A stretch of DNA of 64,000 nt from Accumulibacter sp964420975 (GTDB lineage Bacteria > Pseudomonadota > Gammaproteobacteria > Burkholderiales > Rhodocyclaceae), in NCBI GenBank assembly GCA_964420975.1, contig CAYQVH010000008.1:69981-133980 (forward strand), in the 5' to 3' direction. Made by a program: the position numbers and the translations under genes. Positions 44,506 through 52,077 of this stretch are shown piece by piece (positions within the stretch are counted from its first letter, which is position 1; every line of letters starts with the position of its first letter). The notes under the pieces are model-generated. The model searched no databases. It was not told where the DNA came from and saw nothing but the letters and a program-made list of their open reading frames with translations.

Positions 44506-45781
44506 ACGCGCACAAGCATGCATTCCGGGTGGCGTCAATTCGCCGGTCAGAGCGTTTCGTTCAGTGGGCGGAACGCCTCGATTCATCGCCAGCGGGTCCG
44601 GGGCGCGCATTACCGACGCCGACGGGAAGACCTACCTCGACTATGTTGGCTCGTGGGGACCCCTGATCGTCGGTCATGCGCATCCGTCAGTGGTCGCCGC
44701 TGTTCAGGAAGCGGCGCGTCACGGTCTTTCGTTCGGCGCGCCGACCGAGAGCGAGGTGTTGATCGCCGAGTTGCTGTGCAGGCTGTTGCCGTCAATGGAA
44801 ATGGTTCGCCTGGTGAGTTCGGGAACCGAGGCAACGATGAGCGCGATCCGCCTGGCTCGCGGTTACACCGGGCGTGACCTGCTGCTCAAGTTTGAAGGCT
44901 GTTATCACGGCCATTCCGACAGCTTGCTGGTGAAGGCGGGATCGGGACTGTTGACGCTCGGTCATCCCAGTTCCGGTGGCGTGCCGGCCGATCTCGCCAG
45001 GCATACGCGGGTCCTCGACTACAACGACTGCGCGGCGCTCGAGGCGGCGTTCGCCGCGCACGGCGAGCGCATTGCGGCGGTAATCGTCGAGCCGGTGGCC
45101 GGCAATATGAACCTCGTCGTGCCACAGAAGGCGTTTCTGTCGACCCTGCGCGACCTATGTACCCGGCACGGGGCCGTGCTCGTCTTCGACGAAGTGATGA
45201 CCGGCTTTCGCGTCGGCGCCGGCGGTGCCCAGGGGCTGTTTGGCATCACGCCCGACCTGACGACGCTCGGCAAGGTAATCGGCGGTGGCATGCCGGTCGG
45301 CGCCTTTGGTGGGCGGCGCGAGATCATGTCGCGCATCGCGCCGCTGGGGCCGGTCTACCAGGCCGGGACCTTGTCTGGCAACCCGGTGGCGGTCGCTGCC
45401 GGCCTGGCGACGCTGCAGCTGGTGCAGGAAGCCGGCTTTTACGAGCGCCTGGGCGAGCGTAGCCGGCAGTTGGTCGACGGTCTGCAGTCGGCGGCCGCCA
45501 GACACGGGGTGACGTTTTCCGCGCAGTCGGTCGGTGGCATGTTCGGCGTCTATTTTCGCGATCAGTGTCCGCAGACGTACGCCGAAGCGATCGCCTGCGA
45601 CGCGGCGTCGTTTAACCACTTTTTCCACGGCATGCTCGCCGCAGGTCACTATTTCGCCCCGTCGGCGTTTGAGGCGGGCTTTGTTTCCGCGGCGCACAGC
45701 CAGGGCGATGTCGCCGAGACCGTCGCGGCTGCCGACCGCGTTTTCGCCGCTTGGCCGGATCTGAGCGGCAGCGCGCGATAG
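44477..45781 (+). CDS. hemL: Glutamate-1-semialdehyde 2,1-aminomutase
   Basis: A 434-residue PLP enzyme that makes 5-aminolevulinate, the first tetrapyrrole precursor in the C5 pathway. The N-terminus ALFERAQACIPGGVNSPVRA is diagnostic. PLP-binding K266 lies in TTLGKVIGGGMPVGAFGG, and VFDEVMTGFRVG holds the PLP aspartate. The start is GTG at 44477 within the end of thiE, a thiE-hemL arrangement common in betaproteobacteria. Confidence 0.97.
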   Translation: MIARNQALFERAQACIPGGVNSPVRAFRSVGGTPRFIASGSGARITDADGKTYLDYVGSWGPLIVGHAHPSVVAAVQEAARHGLSFGAPTESEVLIAELLCRLLPSMEMVRLVSSGTEATMSAIRLARGYTGRDLLLKFEGCYHGHSDSLLVKAGSGLLTLGHPSSGGVPADLARHTRVLDYNDCAALEAAFAAHGERIAAVIVEPVAGNMNLVVPQKAFLSTLRDLCTRHGAVLVFDEVMTGFRVGAGGAQGLFGITPDLTTLGKVIGGGMPVGAFGGRREIMSRIAPLGPVYQAGTLSGNPVAVAAGLATLQLVQEAGFYERLGERSRQLVDGLQSAAARHGVTFSAQSVGGMFGVYFRDQCPQTYAEAIACDAASFNHFFHGMLAAGHYFAPSAFEAGFVSAAHSQGDVAETVAAADRVFAAWPDLSGSAR

Positions 45782-45786
45782 CGAAC

Positions 45787-47112
45787 GTGAACCAGCGCCC
45801 GCAACGCGCGCGTCTGATCGCCATCGGGGTGCTGGCCCTGTTCGCCGGCATTGCCCGCTCCGAGCAGCTGCCGCCAGCGCCGGTTGACCTCGGCGAAGTT
45901 CGACGCAACGCGCAGGGAAAGCTGGAGGTGGTCAAACCCGTGTCGACCGGCGTTGTTGAGCGTGGCGTACCTGCCGGTCGTGTCGGCGAAGCCTTCGCCA
46001 CGGGAACGACGCCCGCGGCTTCCGGCCGAGTCATTGTCGTCGGCCCGCAGGAAGCCGTGACCAGCATCAAGGAAGCCGCACGTCTGGCGCGCGATGGCGA
46101 CACGATCGAGATTCTGCCCGGCGACTATCGGCAGCAGGCGGTCGTCTGGCTGCAGAGCCGGCTGACGATTCGCGGCAAGGGGAGGCGCCCGGTCTTGTTT
46201 GCCGACGGAGATAGCGCCGAGGGCAAAGCGTTGTGGGTCGTGCGCAACGCCGAAATGCTGATCGAAAACATCGAGTTTCGTGGCGTGCGCGTGGCTGACG
46301 GTAACGGCGCCGGCATCCGCTTTGAGAAGGGGCACCTGCGGATCGTCGGATGTGGATTCTTCGACAACGAGATGGGCGTCCTGACCAGCAATCACGCCGA
46401 CGCGGTGCTCGAGGTCGAGGACAGCGAGTTTGGCGCGGCTCCGAAGCACGCCGGCGCGCTGCATCATTTGTTGTACGCCGGGACGATCGCTCGCCTGAGC
46501 GTGCGGGGAAGTCGCTTGCAGCAAGGATTTCGCGGGCACCTGATCAAGTCGCGGGCGAGAGAAAGTGTCATTGGCTACAACCTGCTCGTCGACGGTCCGG
46601 GTGGCCGGGCGTCGTACGAACTCGAATTTCCGAATGGCGGCGTCGCCTGGGTGATTGGCAATGTCATCGGACAAAGCGCCAACACGGACAACGATGTTCT
46701 CGTCTCCTACGGCGCCGAAGGGCAGAAATGGCCCGACAACGCGCTTTACCTGGCGCACAACACGCTACTTGACGAGACGAGTGGCGGGCGTTTCCTGCGC
46801 GTCTGGGCTGACCGCCTGCCGGCGGCGACGGAGGTCTGGGCGATCAACAACCTGACTGTCGGTCACGGCACGTTCGCGCTGCAGGCTCCCGGTCGCTACG
46901 ACGGCAATCACTCGGTGACCGACCGCACGGCATTGTCCGACGTCGAAAATTTCGACTTCCGCTTGCCGAGCAATTCGCCGCTGCGCGGCAAGGCAACGGC
47001 TCCCGGTTCGGTCCGCGGACGCAACTTGACGCCGGTCGCCGAATTCCGGTTGCCAGCCGGTACCCGACCGTTGACGCCGGGCAAGCCGTTGTCGCCGGGC
47101 GCGTTGCAGTAA
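45787..47112 (+). CDS. Secreted right-handed beta-helix protein of unknown function
   Basis: A 441-residue protein. The GTG at 45787, just after hemL, gives a signal peptide (RARLIAIGVLALFAGIARSE); a longer TTG-started reading from 45751 would bury it. After a linker, residues 90-400 show repeated short strands typical of a parallel beta-helix (SIKEAARLARDGDTIEILPG, then LWVVRNAEMLIENIEFRG, and IVGCGFFDNEMGVLTSN). This resembles carbohydrate-active or surface-binding beta-helix proteins. No catalytic motif was recognised. It ends with a Pro-rich tail. Location should be periplasm or outside. Confidence 0.72.
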   Translation: MNQRPQRARLIAIGVLALFAGIARSEQLPPAPVDLGEVRRNAQGKLEVVKPVSTGVVERGVPAGRVGEAFATGTTPAASGRVIVVGPQEAVTSIKEAARLARDGDTIEILPGDYRQQAVVWLQSRLTIRGKGRRPVLFADGDSAEGKALWVVRNAEMLIENIEFRGVRVADGNGAGIRFEKGHLRIVGCGFFDNEMGVLTSNHADAVLEVEDSEFGAAPKHAGALHHLLYAGTIARLSVRGSRLQQGFRGHLIKSRARESVIGYNLLVDGPGGRASYELEFPNGGVAWVIGNVIGQSANTDNDVLVSYGAEGQKWPDNALYLAHNTLLDETSGGRFLRVWADRLPAATEVWAINNLTVGHGTFALQAPGRYDGNHSVTDRTALSDVENFDFRLPSNSPLRGKATAPGSVRGRNLTPVAEFRLPAGTRPLTPGKPLSPGALQ

Positions 47113-47164
47113 GTGAAAGACTCGATGACGCGAGCTGACGGCAACGACGGTGGCTGCGCGCGCG

Positions 47165-48931
47165 TTAGCCGAGACCCTTGAGCAAGGCGAGAAAGTTTTC
47201 GGCGTTCTTGAAACCGATCACACGGACGCCGTCGATCTCCTTGCCGCGGGCGTCGAAGAAGATAATTCCCGGCGGTCCAAAGAGACCGAACCGTCGCAGG
47301 AGTTCTTGGTCGTCGCGCGTGTTGGCGGTCACGTCGGCCTGCAGCAAGGTCCAGCCCGCGAGACGGGTCTGGACCCGTGGATCGGCGAAGGTGAAGCGCT
47401 CCATCTCCTTGCAGGAGACGCACCAGTCGGCGTAGAAGTCGAGCAGTACGGGTTTTCCAGCGTTCTGTAGGCGGTGTTCGAGTTCGGCCAGCGAGCGTAC
47501 GCGGACGAAGGGCTGCGCCGCCGGTTCGCTGCCGGCACCGGCACTGCGCAGCACGGAGAGCGGTTGCAGCGGATCGCGCGAGCCGGCGAGCGTACCGACG
47601 AGCAGAGCGGCACCGCACAGCAACATGACGATGCCGATCCCTTTCCAGAAGCGCTGCCAGCCGCGGGCGTGTGGTGGTAAGGGGTCGAGCGCGTGGAGAT
47701 AGACCGCGGGCACGATCAGCAACAGCGCCCAGGCGAGCATCTGGACGACTGGTGGAATTACCGGCGTGACCAGCCAGACGGCGGTGGCGAGCAAGACGAC
47801 GCCAAACGCCTTCTTCACGGCCTCCATCCACGGTCCCGATTTCGGGAGCAGGGTTCCGGCCGACAGTCCGACAGCGAGCAGCGGTGTTCCCATGCCGAGC
47901 GCGAGTACAAAGAGCGCTGTTCCGCCAAGCCAGGCGTCGCCGGTCTGGCCGATGTAGAGCAGTGCTCCAGCCAGCGGCGCAGCGACGCAGGGGCCGACGA
48001 TCAATGCCGAGAGCGCTCCCATCGCCGCGACGCCCGGCAAGGATCCGCCTTGGAGGTGACGCGCCTCGTCAGAAACCTTGCTTTGCAGGAAGATCGGCAG
48101 CTGGAGTTCGTAGAAGCCGAACATTGACAAGGAAAGGACGACAAACACGACGGCGAAACTACCCAGAACCCACGGGTTCTGCAGTGAGGCAGCGAGCAAG
48201 GTACCGGTTAGCGCCGCCGCGACGCCGGCCGCGGCGTAGGTAATCGCCATTCCGAGGACATAGCTCAACGAGAGCAGAAAGCCGCGCAGGTGGGAGACGC
48301 CGTGGCCGTCTTGTCCGGAGCCGACGATGATGCTCGAAAGAATGGGGATCATCGGAAAGACGCAAGGCGTCAGCGACAGCAACAGTCCAAAGCCGAAGAA
48401 GCTGATCAGCAGCAGCCACCCTTCGCGCTGGTGAAAAAGTCGCGCGATGCGCCCCGAGTCGTCGCCGGCGATCTCGCGGCCGCTGTCGACGGTGGTGGCA
48501 CCGACGCTGGCCGACGCCGGCAGCTCAAGGGTTAGTGTTTGCTGTTGCGGCGGGTAGCAGATGCCGGCGTCGGCGCAGCCTTGTGAGCTGATGCGCAAGG
48601 TGACTTGACGGTCTCCGCCTGCGTTTTCGAGAGGGAGCCGAATCGCGACCTCCTGGTAGTACACCTCGACCTTGCCGAAAGTCTCGTCGTCCTTTGCTTT
48701 ACCCGGCGGCAGGATCGCCGGGCCGAGGCGGATCGTCGCCGGCTCGACGACGAAACGGAACTTGTCGCGGTAAAGGTAGTAACCTTTGGCGATCTGGTAA
48801 CGAACTTCAATCGTCGTCGCGTCGAGCGCGCGCGCGGTCGGCCGAAAGGCGACCGCCGGGTCGAGAAACTCGTCACCGGATGCCGGCAACGCCAGGCACA
48901 GAAATACAAACAGCAGCCAGCGAATGGTCAT
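47165..48931 (-). CDS. dsbD: Thiol:disulfide interchange protein DsbD
   Basis: A 588-residue protein that carries reducing power from cytoplasmic thioredoxin to the periplasm. A signal peptide (residues 1-18) precedes the N-terminal domain with C119 and C125 (GCADAGICYPP). Eight membrane helices follow with the cysteine pair in LTPCVFPMIPIL and VGPCVAAPLAG. The C-terminal thioredoxin domain has DWCVSCKEME. The ATG at 48931 overlaps the cutA stop by 4 bases; an ATG two codons earlier is possible. It likely serves cytochrome c maturation or DsbC. Confidence 0.95.
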   Translation of the reverse strand: MTIRWLLFVFLCLALPASGDEFLDPAVAFRPTARALDATTIEVRYQIAKGYYLYRDKFRFVVEPATIRLGPAILPPGKAKDDETFGKVEVYYQEVAIRLPLENAGGDRQVTLRISSQGCADAGICYPPQQQTLTLELPASASVGATTVDSGREIAGDDSGRIARLFHQREGWLLLISFFGFGLLLSLTPCVFPMIPILSSIIVGSGQDGHGVSHLRGFLLSLSYVLGMAITYAAAGVAAALTGTLLAASLQNPWVLGSFAVVFVVLSLSMFGFYELQLPIFLQSKVSDEARHLQGGSLPGVAAMGALSALIVGPCVAAPLAGALLYIGQTGDAWLGGTALFVLALGMGTPLLAVGLSAGTLLPKSGPWMEAVKKAFGVVLLATAVWLVTPVIPPVVQMLAWALLLIVPAVYLHALDPLPPHARGWQRFWKGIGIVMLLCGAALLVGTLAGSRDPLQPLSVLRSAGAGSEPAAQPFVRVRSLAELEHRLQNAGKPVLLDFYADWCVSCKEMERFTFADPRVQTRLAGWTLLQADVTANTRDDQELLRRFGLFGPPGIIFFDARGKEIDGVRVIGFKNAENFLALLKGLG

Positions 48932-49281
48932 TGGCAATCGGCGTCGCTCGGCGTGGCTGGCTCGGGCACGGTGATTTCATGGGTCAACCAGGCCAGATAT
49001 TCGGGCAGTCCGTGTGCGATCGGCAGGGCGAGAATTTCCGGCACGGTGTACGGGTGAAGCCGCCGGATCGCCGCCTCCAGCGCTGGGTAGTGTTCGTCGG
49101 TGGTCTTGATCAGCAAGGGAATTTCGCTCGCGCTTTCGACCTTGCCCTGCCAGTGGTAAAGCGACCGGCACGGCGCCAGGACGTTGACGCAGGCGGCGAG
49201 ACGGCGGTCGATGACTTCGGCCGCCAGCGTATCGGCAGTTGCCGGGTCGGGGACGTTGGTAAGCACGAGCAGGGCAGTCAC
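48928..49281 (-). CDS. cutA: CutA1 divalent-ion tolerance protein
   Basis: A 117-residue trimeric protein with the family motifs LVLTNVPDPATADTLAAEVI, LAACVNVLAPCRSLYHWQGK and EIPLLIKTTDEHYPALEAAI. In E. coli cutA precedes dsbD; here too, with a 4-base overlap. The molecular role is uncertain despite its link to copper tolerance. Confidence 0.95.
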   Translation of the reverse strand: MTALLVLTNVPDPATADTLAAEVIDRRLAACVNVLAPCRSLYHWQGKVESASEIPLLIKTTDEHYPALEAAIRRLHPYTVPEILALPIAHGLPEYLAWLTHEITVPEPATPSDADCQ

Positions 49282-49304
49282 GCGGCGTATTTTACTCCCT
49301 CGCG

Positions 49305-50090
49305 TTAGCTCAGCAGGCGACGCCGGGTAAAGAGGCAGGCGAGATAGAAACCGATGGCCGCCATCGCAAGGAGCGCCCCGACGTGCAGCGCAACGTCGGC
49401 TGGCAACTCGCCCAACAGTAGCGGCCGAGCCAGCGCGACAGCGTGGGCCAGGGGCAGCACGCTGGCCGCTGCCTGGAGTGCGGCGGGCAGCTGATCAACG
49501 GGAAAGAAGACGCCCGAAACCAGGAGCATCGGCGTGATGAAGAGCGTGAAGTAGTACATGAAAAAGTCGTACGACGGCGCCAGCGCGCAGACGATCAGAC
49601 CGAGAGCCGCAAAGGCGAGTCCGGTGAGGAAGATCAGCGGCACGATCCACAACGCGAGCGGCGACGAGGTGAGGCCGAGCGCAGCAACGACGATGAGGAT
49701 CGCGCTGCCGGCCATCAGGCTCTTGCTCGCCGCCCAGACGAGTTCGCCGCTGACCACCTCGTCAAGCGAGAGAGGGGTGTTGAGGATGGCGTCCCAGGTT
49801 TTCTGCACCTGCATGCGCGAGAACGCCGAGTAGAGGGCTTCGAAGGTTGCCGCGTTCATCGTGCTGGCGATAATGGTTCCGGCGGCGAGAAAGCGCGGGT
49901 AGTCGACTCCCTGCACCGACGGCAACAGTCCGCCAAGGCCGTAGCCGAGGCCGAGCATGTAGATCAGGGGATCGGCGAGGTTGCCGAGGATCGAGGGGAT
50001 TGCGAGCTTGCGCCAGACCAGAAAGTTGCGTCGCCATACCGGCAGCCAGCGCAGGCCGGGGCGAGGCAGGGTGAGCAGCGTCCGGTCCAT
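49305..50090 (-). CDS. ABC-2 type exporter permease (NodJ family)
   Basis: A 261-residue membrane protein with six hydrophobic segments. It shows the NodJ-type pattern WRKLAIPSILGNLADPLIYM, GYGLGGLL and SGVFFPVDQLPAAL. Members of this group are widespread in betaproteobacteria that do not nodulate, so no lipo-oligosaccharide role is implied. It pairs with the ATPase upstream (3 bases between). Confidence 0.9.
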   Translation of the reverse strand: MDRTLLTLPRPGLRWLPVWRRNFLVWRKLAIPSILGNLADPLIYMLGLGYGLGGLLPSVQGVDYPRFLAAGTIIASTMNAATFEALYSAFSRMQVQKTWDAILNTPLSLDEVVSGELVWAASKSLMAGSAILIVVAALGLTSSPLALWIVPLIFLTGLAFAALGLIVCALAPSYDFFMYYFTLFITPMLLVSGVFFPVDQLPAALQAAASVLPLAHAVALARPLLLGELPADVALHVGALLAMAAIGFYLACLFTRRRLLS

Positions 50091-50093
50091 TGT

Positions 50094-51020
50094 TCAGTCG
50101 CGCAGATCACGTCCGGTGAGCTTGAGGAAGACGTCTTCCAGATTGGCGGCGCGGTGTACGTAGCGGAGTCCGCCGCTGTCGCCGAGCGCAGCGACGAGTC
50201 GGGTGGCGTCGCGGCAATAGAAGAACGCCGTGTCGCCGGCGAGTTCGATCCGCTCGCCGAGTTGCCGGTGCTGCTGCGCCCAGTCGGCGACGGCGTCGCC
50301 GAAGATCTCGACGACCTGGGGTTCGATTTCGGCGGCGATCAGGTCGCGTGGCGCACCCTCGGCGATCAGACGGCCGTGGTCGAGAATGGCCAGACGATCA
50401 CAAAGGCGCTCGGCTTCTTCCATGAAGTGCGTCGTCAGGATCAAGGTTTTGCCGCGTGACAGCAGGCGTTTCAAGCGGTCCCAGATCAGATGCCGGGCCT
50501 GTGGATCGAGTCCGGTCGTCGGCTCGTCGAGAAAGACGATGGTCGGATCATTGACCAGTGCGCGCGCCAGCGTCAGGCGTCGCTTCATGCCGCCCGAGAG
50601 GCTTTCGATCGGCGCCTCCTCCTTGCCGGCGAGTCCGGCAAAAGCCAGCAGTTCCGGAATGCGCGCTTGCAGAACGGGACGCGCCAACCCGAAGTAGCCG
50701 CCATAGACGAGCAGGTTTTCGCGTACCGTAAAGTTGGGATCCAGGTTGTCGGCTTGCGGTACGACGCCGACGTGCGCGCGTGCCGCGGTGGCGGCCGCCG
50801 GGATCGCGTGCCCGGCCAGTTCTATCTGACCGTCGTCGGGAGGCGTCAGTCCCAGACAGCAGCGCAGCGTCGTCGTCTTGCCGGCCCCGTTTGGGCCGAG
50901 GAGGCCGAAGCAGGTCGCTTCCGGAACGGCAAATGTGACCCCGGCGACGACCACCTCGCCGGCGTACGACTTGCGGAGTTCGCTGACCCGCAGCGCCGGT
51001 CGCGCGTTCAATGCCGCCAT
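50094..51020 (-). CDS. ABC exporter ATPase (NodI family)
   Basis: A 308-residue ATPase with Walker A GPNGAGKTTTL, signature LSGGMKRRLTLARALVNDP, Walker B IVFLDEPTTGLDP and H-loop LTTHFMEEAERL. A C-terminal extension of about 80 residues is typical of NodI/DrrA-type exporters. It overlaps the preceding hydrolase gene by 13 bases and forms the exporter with the permease downstream. Substrate unknown. Confidence 0.93.
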   Translation of the reverse strand: MAALNARPALRVSELRKSYAGEVVVAGVTFAVPEATCFGLLGPNGAGKTTTLRCCLGLTPPDDGQIELAGHAIPAAATAARAHVGVVPQADNLDPNFTVRENLLVYGGYFGLARPVLQARIPELLAFAGLAGKEEAPIESLSGGMKRRLTLARALVNDPTIVFLDEPTTGLDPQARHLIWDRLKRLLSRGKTLILTTHFMEEAERLCDRLAILDHGRLIAEGAPRDLIAAEIEPQVVEIFGDAVADWAQQHRQLGERIELAGDTAFFYCRDATRLVAALGDSGGLRYVHRAANLEDVFLKLTGRDLRD

Positions 51021-51646
51021 GCGCGGCTGACGATCTCGCGAATGACGTGCAGGCGACGGTGAAAGAAATGATCAGCGCCAGGAACGACAACTACCGGCAA
51101 ATCGAGCGGTCTTGCCCACTCGATGACGTTGGCTAGGGGCACGGTGGTGTCTTCCGAGCCATGAATGACGATCGTGTCGGCAGGAACCGCCTTCGTCTGG
51201 TAGCGACGCGCTCCCTCGACGAAACCGGAAGCCGTCCCGACCAAGACCAGTCGTTGCGCCGGCTGGCCAGCGGCGACCAGCGCTTCGGCGACCCGTGTCT
51301 GCACGTAGGCGCCGAAGGAAAACCCGGCCAGCGCCACCGGCAGCTTGCCATAACGACACTTGGCTTCGGCGAGTACGGTCAGGAGATCTTCGGTCTCGCC
51401 TCGACCATCGTCATGTGCCCCTTCGCTCTGGCCAATGCCGCGAAAATTCGGGCGCAGGGCGACGTAATCGAAATGGTTGAAGGTGCGCGCCAACGTCTGC
51501 ACCACCTTGTTGGTATTGCCGCCGCCGAACAGGGGGTGTGGATGCGCGATCAGGGCGATCCCGCGCGGCGCTCCGGGGTTCTCGATCAGAACCTCGATCT
51601 TTCCTGCCGGGCCATCGATCAGCAGCTGTTCGGGCAAAATCCCCAT
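51008..51646 (-). CDS. Alpha/beta hydrolase, small dienelactone-hydrolase-like family
   Basis: A 212-residue hydrolase. HPHPLFGGGNTNKVVQTLAR, LRPNFRGIGQSEGAHDDG, the nucleophile elbow GFSFGAY and the terminal GADHFFHRRLH complete the catalytic Ser-Asp-His pattern (Asp in HGSEDTTVP). The family is common and its substrate is unknown. It is coupled by overlap to the ABC exporter ATPase. Confidence 0.9.
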   Translation of the reverse strand: MGILPEQLLIDGPAGKIEVLIENPGAPRGIALIAHPHPLFGGGNTNKVVQTLARTFNHFDYVALRPNFRGIGQSEGAHDDGRGETEDLLTVLAEAKCRYGKLPVALAGFSFGAYVQTRVAEALVAAGQPAQRLVLVGTASGFVEGARRYQTKAVPADTIVIHGSEDTTVPLANVIEWARPLDLPVVVVPGADHFFHRRLHVIREIVSRAWRH

Positions 51647-51685
51647 TACGTGCCCTTGGCGTACGGCGCGCCGATCTGGCGCCGA

Positions 51686-51994
51686 TCAGATGCGTAGCCG
51701 ATCGACGATACGTCCATGGATCAAATGCTCCTGAATGATGTCTTCGACGTCTTCGTGGTCAACGTAGCTGTACCAGACGCCTTCGGGGTAGACGACGAGC
51801 AGCGGGCCCTGATCGCAGCGGTCCATGCAGCCCGCCTTGTTGATCCGCACCTTGCCGGCGCCCTTGAGCCGCAATTCGGCAATCCGGTCCTTGGCGTAGG
51901 TTTGTGCCGCCGTCGCGCCGGCGTTGTTGCAGCAGGTTTCGCCTTCGCCGCGTTGGTTGCAGCAGAAAAAGACGTGATACTTGTAGTGGCTCAT
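51686..51994 (-). CDS. Thioredoxin-like [2Fe-2S] ferredoxin
   Basis: A 102-residue ferredoxin of the thioredoxin-like [2Fe-2S] type. Cysteines are in HVFFCCNQRGEGETCC (two pairs) and GCMDRCDQGPLLVVYP. The ATG at 51994 starts MSHYKYHVFF; the longer in-frame reading to 52081 is not conserved. The fold is shared with NuoE and Azotobacter Shethna-type ferredoxins. The partner is unknown. It lies just upstream of the hydrolase. Confidence 0.9.
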   Translation of the reverse strand: MSHYKYHVFFCCNQRGEGETCCNNAGATAAQTYAKDRIAELRLKGAGKVRINKAGCMDRCDQGPLLVVYPEGVWYSYVDHEDVEDIIQEHLIHGRIVDRLRI

Positions 51995-52077
51995 GGAAAC
52001 CCATCCTTCGCACGGTCGGCAGTTCGCGGCGCTCGATTTTACCTTGATCAGGCGGGCAAACGGTTCGCCGTGCGGGT

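Noticed and set aside
45751..45786. A TTG start for the beta-helix protein twelve codons earlier
   Set aside because: It would place polar residues before the signal peptide; the GTG at 45787 directly precedes the signal sequence.
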